A stretch of DNA of 39,606 bases from Scleroderma bovista. Lineage: Eukaryota; Basidiomycota; Agaricomycetes; Boletales; Sclerodermataceae. Below the pieces are notes generated by a model, which was given only the letters and a program-made list of their open reading frames with translations, did no database searches and was not told the DNA's origin. Each line of letters opens with the position of its first letter. Within the stretch, counting starts at the first letter, position 1. A program made the position numbers and the translations under genes. The stretch is from assembly GCA_037178675.1 (NCBI GenBank), contig JAYMGJ010000489.1:1-39606 (forward strand), written 5' to 3'. Shown here one piece after another: positions 19,917-31,508 of the stretch.

Positions 19917-21305
19917 ATGAGCGACCAAGGAATGTGAGATTTATAGATGATGGAGCACCCAACACATGTAAGTATATGTATTGGATCTGTATCCCTCATT
20001 TGACATGGATCTCGGACAGCTTTGTTCGGCAGCCCAGGGTGGACACCTCCCAACAGGCAAACTCCGAGGGCACCTTGTGAGTATCTATCAGTTCTACATG
20101 ACTATTGCTTATTTCAAATTCACAGCAACTGAGAGTAGCAGTGGATGGTCTTCACCCACTCAGCCAAACCATCTACCCACGGGCGACCCAATGTGTATTG
20201 ACACAAATGAACATTCACTCCCCACGGTTGATTCACCGTCATCCAATGTGTCGGACAATAGCTGGTCTCCACCAGGCGCGTTGCCACGTCATGCACTCCC
20301 ACCTATGTCATCCCTAACCGCGATACCACCCGATGCCTCAAACATCCTCCGACTCTGGTTCCGACACTGACACGTCGGAGGATAGCCAAGGATGGACTCC
20401 CCCCCTGTTGCCGCATCAGCAATTCCAGTCCAGATGTACACACAACTCTCCCAGAACCCAGTTTCTGAAGAAAGTGACTCATCACCGCGGCCCATGACGC
20501 CAACCCACAGACCATCCACTGATTCCTCAGATGGTGACATGTCAGAGGAGAGTCAAGCATGTACTCCACCCGCACAGTAAGCCTCTAACATTTTTCCAAC
20601 ATCACTCATGTTGCCGATGGAGTCAACCCCTTGTAGGCAACCCCGCAGATCAGCATCGCTCAGTGCATCACGTCTCTCCACAGAGACAGGTAAGCCAACT
20701 GGGAGTGAATCTGACGCAGAGGCAATATGCCTCAAAGACTTCTGGCTGAGAGTCATTGGTACAAGCCCCATTGTGCACAGTAGGTTAGTGGATAAGGGAA
20801 AGGCGCCCGAAACGGAATCAAGCTCAGTGCGCCCATTCCCTGTAACCTGTCCAAGGATGTGGAAGGTGAGTGTTGCCTCAGGTTAAATTACTGATACTGA
20901 CAGTCATAGTGGAATGGTGGCATTTGCTACAAACAATGGCCAACCTTGAAATTGACCGCAGTAAATTCAATGGCCCGTGGCATGAATGTGAGTACATTAG
21001 TATATCTACTAAATTGATATTCACAATCAGTAGTAAGCACAGCTCGCCAGATTGCAGCCCGTTTTCACCCCAAGGATGGCAAATCCATCCGCCTGGACAA
21101 CTCGTATGACAAACCCCTTATCACAATGTACCAGCAGTATGCGGACAAGTTGGTGGAAGAAACTAGGGAGTGGAGAAGGCTGATGGCCTTACGGGCACAT
21201 TATGCTGACATGATAGATAAGTTGGAGCACATGGATAAGGGTGAGATGGAGGGCACACAGGGTGCCACGGATCATTTAGAAGATTTACACCCATCAATGT
21301 TGTAA
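19917..21305 (+). pseudogene. KDZ1 gene B: Ser/Pro/acidic protein with C-terminal helical domain, several exons, probably frameshifted
   Basis: ATG at 19917 is the best start, with one base missing (M-S-then P-R-N-V-R-F-I-D-D-G-A-P-N). Introns with GTAAGT/GTGAGT donors and CAG acceptors lie at about 19971-20022 and 20083-20129. The middle part repeats a G-W-(S/T)-P-P-like motif in Ser/Thr/Asp-rich sequence. A C7 run near 20400 shifts the frame. After introns near 20578, 20866 and 20990 the C-terminus is well ordered: E-W-W-H-L-L-Q-T-M, A-R-Q-I-A-A-R-F-H, P-L-I-T-M-Y-Q-Q-Y-A-D-K-L, ending M-L-TAA. That C-terminus is conserved in the outer element (39380-39606). No family recognised. Exon junctions between 20578 and 20905 are uncertain. 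Confidence 0.6.
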
Positions 21306-21595
21306 TTACATTTGGTTGTCTGCTAGTATTAAATACTTGAAAGAATGATTTTCAGTGTGTGAGATGACATTCACTAGGATTGTGAGTTTAAAGGTAAATG
21401 TGATGGACACCACATGTTTGATCATGACCGCGGTTGTGTTCAACAGTCATGTTGTCATATTCACCTTATATTCACCGCGGTTATGATTCATGATACACAG
21501 CGATGGCCACCTGGTGATGATGATCCTATATCCACATATACAGATTTGTCTACATTTACAATCCGTATACGAGGAATCTATTCTCGGCGCTTCTT
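21306..21595. other. Convergent 3' intergenic region between genes B and C
   Basis: The ends of B (plus) and C (minus) face each other across 290 bp. It holds two CCGCGG sites (about 21427 and 21475) in otherwise CpG-poor sequence. I see no gene. Confidence 0.5.
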
Positions 21596-24500
21596 TCATA
21601 GGCAAGCATCATCATAGTCCTCCAGCCTTGATGGGAGCCTCTTTGGCCGGACCGACTGCCGCCTCATGACACCTTTTCCCCCTTCATTGGATTCATCTTG
21701 TAGTGATTTATGTTTTGCATTTTATTTCAGGTCCTGTGAGTAATTTTACTGGGATTGCCATAATGCATACCTTGTGGAATAGCTGCAGGAGCTGAATGAC
21801 CTGCGGTTGGCACTTGAATTGACTGACCGCTCTGTTTCATGACTTCAGAGTGTTTGGCTGAATATATATATCAGATTTGTAAGAATAAATATGTTGGTGA
21901 TGGAATAAGAAGCGCCCTTGCCTTTTATCTTCCCACTTTGTTGAGCCGCAGTGGAGGGAGGACCCGCGGGTGTCACATCCATGGAAGGAGCACCTTCCCA
22001 GTACCTCCAGGATGTTTCCCTGAATATAAATATTAAATATGTCAGTGTCAGAATATGTTCACAGCCTAAGAAGACCATCACCTTTGGTGTTAAGCGGAGC
22101 GTCAGAGTGGGCGGTGGCAGTGACCTCCATGGCAGCTGTACTCTTCCCTGTGACTGCACTCTGTTTACCTAAATGAATATATGATAAACATAGCCGTAAC
22201 TGCTGGTGTGACATCATAGGACCACCTTTACCTTTGGTCTTCTGAGTGACAGGTGGGTTGTCAGCCGCGGTTGTGGAAGCACCCGCGGTTGCAATTGGAT
22301 GTGCCAGATTATTCTTATCTGCAACTGCTTTTTTCTTGTCTGCATATAAATATTATCCACATACATTTAGTTGTATGTGGGGGTCCATAAGAACACTCTC
22401 ACCTGTTGTCTTTACCCGCGGCTTGGGTTTGACAACCATTGCAGTACCCGCGGTCGGAGGATTCTCACTGCCTGCTATTGTTTGTTCATTTCATCCCTAT
22501 TGATAATAAATATCCCACCTGAATCTTTCCTTTGCTGCATTGCCTGTTGCTGATGGGACCCAGCACGCATGGAATATGATGCATTTGGTGGGCCCACTTT
22601 AATATTGTGACCGGCTGAGGAGTCACCATTGGTCTGATCCGAACTGGAATCTGTGAAAATATATCAGTGTATGTTCATACAGTAACCATACTTACCCTTT
22701 GAATTTTTTCTGGCATGCGTCTGTTTCGACCTTTTATTACGGCTCTTCTCAGCATCCGCTGCAAGACATCAACGATATACCAATGAATGAATAGATGTAA
22801 TTACCTTGCAAATCGTGTTGACCGCGGGTGTGCCTTGATTCTGCTCCACCCCTAGAAGGACCCACGGCATTTCCATGCGGACGCACAGGGGGCTGAATGT
22901 CCTCTATGTCCTTGTCATTATATGATACATCTATCAATGCCTCTCAGTGGTTGCCAATTTAATAGAATGATATTTACCTTGCGTGGGCTTTTTTCCTGTT
23001 CTCTTTGCCGTACTCTTGTGATTGGCACTCGAAACCGTGGCTTGTAGCGACCCATCGGACTCTAACCACCTCTTGACCTTGAATGTATTTGCGGGATCAC
23101 TCACTTGCCTGTCTCGCCACCACTCCAATATTTCTGTGGCCTCTTTGTTGGTAAGCCTAGAGGGTTCCTTGAATGCGACATTGGCAGGCCAATACCTGCC
23201 CAATATATATGTGCTGTGGTCAAGCCCAATCGCTGCCCATGGTACAGCAACATCGGACCAACCACAAGCCTTTCCTGTTATGACATGGTTAGTGTTTGAT
23301 TCATAGAATATTTTTACATACCATAATGAAAACTAATGAATGCGCGGACTACATCCTTTTTGTCCTGGGTGTTCATATTCAGGATGACCGGAATGTAGGG
23401 CATGTCATCTGCATCTGTTGGGAGGTTAAACCGCGGCCGTCTTTTACCTTTGACAGGCTTTCTTGGAACCGTGCCCTCATCCTCCATATCTTCACCACTT
23501 TCCTCCTCCACACCAAACACCTGATGGGCATACTGCTCCCACTTGTTCTCCACCCGGTCCCAGCCATCAAAGAGCTTGCCATCACCCAATTCGTCATTGA
23601 AGTCATGCCTATGTGTGTCAGTAGTAATATATACACCGAATAACCACACTCACAGGCCATACATGATGTCACCTGCGGCACCTTTCCAAGCCGCCATCAC
23701 CACCACTCTGGCACCACACCGCTTCCACATCGCCCTGGAAAACTCACGGGCAAACTTCCGACCTTTTCCTTCCGCGGCTCTACCTGTAGTTTCAGTACCA
23801 TGCTGCCACGGGATAAGAGTCTCACCTTGCTTGGATCTCTGGGGGGGGTGGGTATCATTCCATTCCTTGGCTGTCTTTTCTGCCCGCTCTATTTTCTCCG
23901 CGGTCAGTCTCTTTATCACTTTGCCCACCGCCCTCTGATAATTTTGAATGTACCCGCTGGAACCGGGTGCATGTCCTGCTCTGGCAAGCACATCATCTAT
24001 TTTTGCCTTCTCTTGGTCTGTGTCATATCCATACTTTTCCAGTCGCAACTCCGGTCTAACCATGGCCCGCCTGACCTCTCCTTAGGCATAGATGCAACTC
24101 CGGATCTAGTCCGGCCATCTCCAGCCCTATAGCTGCACTCCAGCTCAACTCCAGTCACTACGTCCATCTCCGCCTCAGGACTAACCCCTGTCTTCTTACA
24201 GACAGATCTGCGGTCTAACTCCTCCGTGTCGGACCTGTACCTACCACTAGTCGCTACTCCGGTTTCAGTCCGGCCACTCCCTTAGCCTTGTCTGCAACGT
24301 AGCCCAACTCCGGCTGGTACATCCAACTCCGGCTCAGTTCTGCTCCTGCTCCTGCTCCACTTCCTCTGTCAGGTCCACCAAAGGCTTAGGACATTTCCAT
24401 GTCCAACTCCGGACCTTCCTCCGGCTACTCCGCCCTTCCTCCACCTGTGCACTCCCTCCGCTCGTGCACTCCCTCCGCTCTTGCACTTCCTCCGGTCGTG

Positions 24501-25688
24501 CACTTCCTCCGGTCGTGCACTTCCTCCGGTCCCGCTTCCTCTGGTCCTGGACATCGCTCCGGACTTAACATTAGTTAAGTCCACCTCTGACCCTTACCTG
24601 TCCTCTTCTGACCTAGTTCCCTTGTCCCTGCTTTTCCTCCGTCGTCCCTGTAACTCTAGTTCCCTGTGTCTGCTTCCGCTCCGGTTTATTTTCCTGTCCC
24701 TGCTTTATTTTCTTGTACTTGGTTTATTTTCCTGTCTGCTTCTGCTCCATCCCTTGTCTCGACATTAAGGTGTTTACTTGTCACCGTATATACTCACCTT
24801 AGTTTCATTACTATATAAACTACCGTACTCCGGCCTAGTAGTCCTGAGATCAAATCTCGACTAAGATACTCCCCACTCTGTACTACCCACCATGCTCTCC
24901 TAATCCCATCTTGTTCTCCTGAACTCCGGCCAACTCCGGCCTCCGTCCTATCTCGTCCCCTTGGTCCTATGTCCGATCCTAGCAAGTCTCCTACTTGCAC
25001 GAGGGCAAAAGCCACCTCTGTCCCAGACTTGACGCTAGACCTCTCAGGACTTATCCCACCTCTGGGATGTCCTTCGTCCGGACAAACTGCGCTTTACTCC
25101 GGTCCACTTTCCCGCGGTCCGGACTAACTCCGCAAAACCCGGACTTACTTCCAGTGCTCCTCCAGCGCCCGGACTTCGTCCGTATGACCCGGACTTGACT
25201 CTCTGCACTAAGTAGCACATACTAGTGTCAGGACTTACCTCCTCATTAGTTCCCTGCACCCCTGGACCTCCTAGTAAGATCGTCGAGGAGAACCGGTTTT
25301 GACAGTCTGCTATTACCATGCGGGCAGTCCACCTGCGGCCATATTTGATGAGCTGTTTTTTCTTCCGAGTGCGAGAGTGATTATACAGCCAATTTTGAAT
25401 GGCCTATGAAAATACGAAATAAGGCAAGCTCTTCATAAGTGAGGGAGCACTCACCTTCTTCTTTATCACCCATTGGTGACTCTTGAGTATCCTGTTGGCC
25501 TCCAGCCTTTGGACATGGCTTGCAATGTCCTTAAAAATAGACTTCCTTTTCGTTGCGTCCGCTGCCATCCACTGTTCCAGTTTCTCCTGGACAATGATGA
25601 GCTCATCTTTGCGAAGGGGGGTCTTGCCTTGCCCAGTGGCATCAGACCTCCCATCACTATCACTCTCACTGTACTCAGATTCAGACAT
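21596..25688 (-). CDS. KDZ1 gene C: conserved KDZ-linked gene of unknown function, about 12 small exons, interrupted by a solo LTR
   Basis: Start ATG 25688; end TGA 21598-21596. Exons include 25688-25455, 25403-25310 joined to 24015-23654 (after removing the LTR and one TSD), 23608-23322, 23274-22978, then at least seven short Lys/Ala/Thr/Pro-rich exons with 35-63 bp introns. The N-terminal half is conserved with C': T-P-L-R-K-D-E, a helix with V-Q-R-L and H-Q-W-V-I-K-K-K; then A-I-Q-N-W-L-Y-N-H-S-R; Y-G-R-R-W-T-A-R; A-E-K-T-A-K-E-W-N; I-P-V-I-L-N-M; and A-T-E-I-L-E-W-W. The tail ends in a basic R-R-Q-S-V-R-P-K-R-L. The outer copy starts further upstream (M-T-C-E). Here that ATG reads GTG and the frame is broken, so 25688 is used. 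Probably nuclear. I do not know the family. It is divergent from the transposase. Confidence 0.75.
24016..24020. repeat. TSD of the 1.28-kb solo LTR (GTCTG), left copy
   Basis: GTCTG recurs at 25305-25309. Removing the LTR plus one TSD fuses the two halves of a gene C exon in frame (R-M-V-I-A-D-Q-E-K-A-K-I), matching C'. Confidence 0.93.
24021..25304 (+). repeat. Solo LTR (1284 bp) inserted in a gene C exon
   Basis: TGTCATATCC...GGTTTTGACA with a perfect GTCTG TSD. Its end resembles the gypsy 2 LTR end (AACCGGTCTTGACA), so it is a longer relative. It is rich in CTCCGG, and 24440-24540 is a local tandem repeat of about six 16-17 bp units such as CGTGCACTTCCTCCGG. TATATAAAC near 24811 may be its TATA box. 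No internal retrotransposon sequence remains. Confidence 0.92.
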
Positions 25689-26114
25689 GGGTGAGGTGGA
25701 ATCTTTGCAGCGAGTTCCAAATTCCGGCACGCATTCGGGCCTGTTGATTGAAGTTCACGCGGTCACTTTCTTCACATGTCACAAGGACCCTTGATCTTAC
25801 TTTACCATGTATGGGCAGATGCAATACGGCGCCCGAGGAATATTTGGTAAGATTCCATGGGTATTTGCAAAGATCTTACCATAGATGGAAAGGTCCATGT
25901 TGCTCAGGGTCCATTTTGACAACGCTTATGTGCCAATCTCAAGATCTCAGTCCATAGTTGGTAGGGTTCCATTTGTGCCTGATTGCGGTCCCGACTGAGT
26001 GGATTGACACCACAGGATCCCAATCCGATGCAGTTGGTCAAGTTCAAGGTATTGCAATGAGGCATTTCAAGGTCAAAAGTGGTTGTGTTGTGAGCTTTGC
26101 ATCCAGAGACAGTC
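25689..26114. promoter_or_regulatory. Divergent promoter region between genes C and D (transposase)
   Basis: These 426 bp lie between head-to-head starts, shorter (about 330 bp) if gene C once began at the position homologous to M-T-C-E near 25784. It contains two TTACCAT-centred strings (25861-25885 region) and a GTATTGCAATGAGGCATTT string shared with the outer element's promoter. No CCGCGG was seen in it, in contrast with the rest of KDZ1. Confidence 0.5.
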
Positions 26115-29100
26115 ATGGGGAAGTCCAAGGTAGTAAAAGTAGGCCCCTCTACACCTGTAATGCAGGTGACATGAAAGACAGTAAGATCTGGTAGACAATC
26201 CAAGGACAAGATTGTAAAGGCTCCACCCCGGAAAAAGGCACGCATTGAAAGAGCTGATGATCAGTCTCCTACTCGAGCTGGTTCATCGGCATTGGAGCAC
26301 ACCAGTTTCTTTCCAGATGAGCCTGTAGAGGCATATTCTACTACAGATGATCCACCCCTGCGAGCATGTAGATTGCCAAGGAACCAGGTCTGATGCACCT
26401 TCCACACTCTAAATATATATCTCATCCAATCATAGGACCACTATCTGCGAGACTGGCTGCCCTGGAAAGGCAAATATTTGTCAGTGCTCCTAGAAATGGA
26501 GGCACCCCCTGCATCCAGGATCTGTATGCGGTGTGGAAAGGATGGGGCAATTAGGTGCACCGACTGTGCTCATAGGCCACTCTTCTGCACCAACTGTTGC
26601 CTTGACACACACCAGCTTGGTCCCTTCCATCGGATTCAAAGGTGGACTGGAACCTTCTTTGAGGATTTCTCTCTTCGCCTGGTGGGTCAGTTCTTTCACC
26701 ATATCCACATGGTAATTAATAAAGCAGATTGGATTTGTGATGCACTTGGGCCACGGTGGAAAACCATGTCCTAGTGGAGGATATAGCCACGGTAATAATG
26801 CAAGTGATGATGAAGATGCTTGGGAAGATGTGGAGGACGATGGGAGCCCACCTCATCTAGCTAGACCGCGGGACAGAAGTTGCCAAACTGTGGTGGACAC
26901 TAATGGGGTGCACTTTTGCGACATTCGGTACTGCAGCTGCGATGGTTCAGAGGACTCACATCTGCAACTTATGATGGCTGGCCTTTTCCCTACGACAACA
27001 AAAAGTCCCAGGACTGCATTTACCTTCCAGGTGCTGGATGATTTTATCCGGGACAATGTGGAATGTGGCACCACTGCAATGAATTACTATAGTAAGTTGC
27101 AGAGACTGACATCCAATGCATTCCCACATGCGGTGCCGGTAAGTGAAGTAACCTTTTGTTGACTGTGGCATTGACACCGCGGATGAAATAGAATAGGTAC
27201 AGGGAGCTCCTGAGATTGTCAAGGGCATGGAGACTTTTGAAACTTCTCAAGTGGAAAGGATTCTATGGAATGTCGGAAGAACCAGGGCCAGGGGAACTGG
27301 TCCTCTTTTGCCCAGCATGTCCCCAACCCGGGGTCAATATGCCACCCGCGGGAGAGGTGGATCTCACACAGTGAGTATTGGTTGTAATTATTCCATAATT
27401 TACATACATGACTGATCTGGACAGTTGGAAGTATTCGAGGGTCATTGCCATGGATGGAAATTTCAAAGCTGAACATATGTTGCTCAAACAAGCTCCAAAC
27501 GAGGTCTGGTTGATGGATGGAAAAGGATTCATGGTAACATCGGAGCCTTATAAATCCTATTTAGCAGGAAGTGCAAATAGAGTGGAGGTATGATATCCTT
27601 GACGCATGCCGCGGTATGTTCTGATGCCACAGTTAGAAATCGGACTGTAGCAATCACCGTGCGGTCAATCAGGCGAATACTAGTAGAAGTCAGTTGTCAT
27701 CAACTGGAATTGGTGGTTGTGCCTGTGCCAGACATGGGTGCTTTGTTCCACATGCCATGGTTGATTTCCAAAAGGGAGAGCAGTGCGTCCGCGGTTCCAA
27801 AATAAAGAGCTTTATTGACCCGCGGGTAGGCAAGTCAACATGGATTACTCCTTGGTGCATGCAGTGCATCACAGAATGGACCACCAACAGCGGGTGGTAA
27901 ACTTCTATGACATCAATTGTCAATACAGCAAAAACCTGTATTGGTGTATGGAAGGGAACCGGTTTGTGTCTCTCCCACCCGGATTAAAGATTCAACCGGG
28001 CATTGGTATATGGCATGTCCATGGACATCAATTGGAATGTTTTGTCAGGTATTCCCCTAATTTCATTCCTGGAGTAGGCAATGTGGACGGGGAAATAATG
28101 GAGACTCTCTGGTCGTCCTTAAATATTATTTCCCCCTCCACCCGGGGAATGGCCACCCCTCATCGGCAGGAAATGCTGGACTTCCAAATGAACGACAGTA
28201 ATTTCTTGAAGATGGTCCACATGCGTGAGTGATGCTAAATATGGGATATGGCGACCGCATTCATGCATTCCAGCTCTGTCTTTGAAGAGGAAACTGGTTG
28301 CTGCACAAAGAAATCTGGCATCCTCTCGTGATACCTTTGCAAATTTGGATGAAACTGTGCCTGAAGACATTTGTAATACTTGGATGGCCCAAGAGAGGAA
28401 TGCACTTGTGGAGAGGTTATCCAATGCAAAGGCCATGGATATATTTGAAGTCCAGTTGGAAAAGGGTAGGTCCTATGGCAACAAGTACAGAAAAAGGCTG
28501 AAATGACACGGAAAGCACCGAGCATTAAATCCATGGAGATTAGCCTCATAGGAATGCAATCCGTGGCAGGGGCATTGCGAGGATCCGCCACATGGATGGC
28601 AAGGGCCTTGAAGGTGGAGGAGTCTCAGATAGTGCTCTTATTGGATGCACGCAGGATCGATTCAAGAACTACCGAAAACCAAAGGCTTGACATTTCCCGC
28701 CGTCGCGACAGGCTACAGTCACAAATCAATGGCTTGGTGCAGACCGCGGCAACATTTGTGGGAGCTGACTGGGACAGTGGACTTGATGCCTGCGAACATG
28801 GTGACTCAGGGAGTGATGAAGATGGTACCTTCATTACTGTATCCCCTGGGAATGCAGAACACGCCATACTGCCACTGCCTTCCTATATAGGTTTGCCGCG
28901 GTGTGGTGCATTGGAGCTGAATGGCCTCGTAGAGGAAGAACTTCAGCTCAGACAAGGTCAGGCCAATGATGCTCTGCATGAAATACGACTTGCTCTTGCA
29001 GACAAGGCAGTCTTATTTCGCACTGAGGTCCGACATGGCAAAAACTATGCTGTGACAACCCGCACTTGGAAAAAGGTATCGGACCTGGACACCTTGGTCA

Positions 29101-29600
29101 AAAGATATTCCGCGATCTATAATCGGTGCCGAAAGCAAATGGTTGCGTTGGGAGCCGACCAAAGCATTCTTGACCAGTATCAAATACTTAACAAGAAGGA
29201 TCTCACAGTGAGTACTGCAGTGTCTGATCCGAATGCAAGGGGCCATCGCCATGACTCCTTGGCATGGTTCTGGACTATGGACATTCCAAAGGACACAAAT
29301 AAAAATGATTGGATGTCAGAGTGTAAGCTTTGCAATTTTTGGTCATATATATCTACTTAATGATTCCAAATAGTTTACCAGGTTCATTGGTTACGGGCGA
29401 AGGCAAAACAAGATCGATGGACTGAAGAGGTGGACCTCATAATTTCAGAACAGGGTTGGACACACAACTTCTTCAGGAACCGGGCAAATTTCTGGGAGGA
29501 AAAAGCAGCGAAATTGGGATTGGACTTTGACCGCGGGATGGCATGCTATGCAGCAAGGCAATATGACATGTACAACAAATTGAGCAAACTCTGTCAATGA
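26115..29600 (+). pseudogene. KDZ1 gene D: KDZ transposase with CxC2 cysteine cluster, 10 exons, premature TGA at codon 20
   Basis: Exons 26115-26387, 26436-26681, 26728-27138, 27192-27370, 27425-27587, 27637-27782, 27830-28224, 28274-28465, 28516-29322, 29374-29600; nine GT-AG introns of 46-54 bp, all keeping frame, 1012 codons. Domains: basic N-terminus; CxC2 cluster C121-x2-C124...C132-x2-C135...C142-x2-C145 with P-F-H-R-I; R-Y-R-E-L-L-R; then the RNase H-fold transposase with D380 in M-D-G-N-F, the C-A-R-H-G motif (454-458), D500 in F-Y-D-I-N-C-Q-Y, and E561 or E564 in D-G-E-I-M-E-T-L-W-S-S-L-N; and the C-terminal H-W-L-R-A-K-A...R-W-T-E-E region. It catalyses cut-and-paste excision and integration at the TIRs. 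The only lesion I see is TGA at 26172-26174, where the outer copy has TGG. Confidence 0.93.
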
Positions 29601-29677
29601 TTATGTGTTAAAATATCACCCGAGGCACAAACAATGCATACTAGTTCTACAATTTACATGCAATTATGGAATGCCAT

Positions 29678-30476
29678 TCAATTGTCCTTTCCCCTCCAAA
29701 GTTTATCCGCAGACACCGCCCACTTCTCCTCCAGCTCGTCGGCAGAATCAGTTAGATATTCCACCATGGTCATGCGGTCGACGAGATGATGTAATAGGGT
29801 ATTTTGATGGAAGATCTTCTCATCAACTTCTTTCAAGAGATGCTGCGTGTGTAATTTGATATCTTCGATTCCCATGCCTGGGGTTTCCAGGACATTAAAT
29901 AGGGTTGGAATTCCATAATCCCCGGGCTGCAAAGAATGCTTATTAGAAATTTGTTTGCATTACCCTGTGAACTCACCTGGGTCTGCGGAAAGAATTGCTG
30001 TGCCTCTGTGACCAGCTGGCGGAGTGTTGTCCGCGGTACAACATTGCAGGGGACACCCCATACCCACCACGCCCCAGGTGTGGCCCGTGTACTTTGGACT
30101 CTGGCTTCTGCGGGATAAACCTTGAAGATGTCAATGGTTTTGATCTGGCCCATCAAAGTTGGTGCATCGGGGTCCCCAACAGAAACCCATTCCATCACTT
30201 GGGCTGCAACCGCGGGAACCTGCATCACCAGCCCATGCTTGTTACATGCGCCAAGTAATCGCTCCAGAATTGCCTGCAAGATTGGTCAGCCTATTCAATG
30301 TGATGGGTAATCCAGGATCGCACCACTTCTGCCAGTACATGGCTATGCCAATCGATCTTCTCCCATAGCAAATCTTCCCCTGTCTGCTGCAAAGCATGGA
30401 CAAACTGACGGAATCTGATACCCGCGTATTGCAAAGTCGCGGATAGTGTGCGTGCCTGAATAATGGAGGGATCCAT
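29678..30476 (-). CDS. KDZ1 gene E: unknown 232-aa protein, three exons, divergent from TET
   Basis: Exons 30476-30324, 30273-29977 and 29926-29678 with two 50-bp introns, all boundaries in frame; 51 + 99 + 82 residues. It looks intact, with no stop or shift. The N-terminus is helical with Trp/His (L-L-W-E-K-I-D-W-H). The middle has Q-V-M-E-W-V and W-W-V-W-G-V-P-C. The C-terminus is a charged helix (E-D-I-K-L-H-T-Q-H-L-L-K-E-V-D-E-K) ending E-L-E-E-K-W. No signal peptide, membrane segment or metal cluster. I do not recognise the family. It converges with the transposase gene (77 bp apart) and shares a divergent promoter with TET, so it may act with it. Confidence 0.8.
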
Positions 30477-31296
30477 GGGTGTAGGATGGGGAATAAAGGC
30501 AGATATTATAAAGGTCTATATTTATAATTTCTCCAACAACGTTCCCACGTATGGCCTACCATTGTTTATGAAACAATGACCACCCACCCAGGTCGCATTG
30601 TTGAATATCACCAGGTGCTCCCACGGATATATAATTGCTACATCCCTTTTGTTCCGTGTATATTTGATTAGCATATCAATGGATGATTGGATTTCAATTA
30701 GATGTCTATTCTCACCACGGTCAAATACAACCACGGTTGCTATATATGTAGTCTGCTATGATAGCCAAATATAAAACACAGAATTTGTCAGGAAATTGAC
30801 CCCTTATTGTTCCCTTGTTATTAGCATATGAGTGAATGATTGGATTTCAATTAGATGCCTAATCTCACCGCGGTGGAATACAACCACGGTCGCTATATAT
30901 GTGGAATTGATGTTGTATACTGATATGGCATCACCATTTTCTGATCTGTCACCGCGGCTGGGCAACACACCAACAGGGTAATTCTGGTAACATTTGAAAT
31001 TCTATTGATTCGTCGAATTTCTCCTTTTGGAGTAATGGTAGGTTTTACCACTCAATGCCCACCGATGTGGGTTCCACCCACGGCTGATCTCCAACTTGAT
31101 GTGAATGTATTCATATTGGCACCGTCCCAACATTGTAAATTCCATTCCATTTCTTTATTTTTCCTATATAATTTATTTATTGGTTTGAACTTTGTTGATT
31201 ATCCATAGCCACCACCCTGCCGCCATCTACCCGCAGTCTCCATATAAATATTGTTCAGTATCCCGGCTTTGCTTGGGTCTCATCTCTCTCCCCTTC
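30477..31296. promoter_or_regulatory. Divergent intergenic region between genes E and F with an ~83-bp direct repeat
   Basis: Segments 30667-30751 and 30820-30902 are diverged direct repeats built on GGATTTCAATTAGATG and CTATATATGT. One repeat holds CCGCGG (30868) where the other has CCACGG. A second CCGCGG is at 30951. CATATAAATATTG near 31241-31253 is a candidate TATA box for gene F. No gene seen. Confidence 0.6.
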
Positions 31297-31508
31297 ATGG
31301 CTGCTCCTGTGTCTTACCCAACCAACTACCAGCTATCTCATCAAGTTTCTGGTTATATGTGACGCCGCTTCTGTTCCTTGGCTTTCCCTGACTCTGGGAC
31401 CGCGGCACCTCAAATTCCCCTTAACCTCCCAGTCGACCTTTCCATTGGGATGCACCAGATGGTAGCCACTTTGGTTACCACATATAATTATCGCAGTACG
31501 CCTCCTCC

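Noticed and set aside
31297..31508. An extra 5' exon of the TET gene from ATG 31297
   Set aside because: The frame has a TGA near 31360 and would need a very short intron of about 35 bp. It is possible but not supported enough to move the start.
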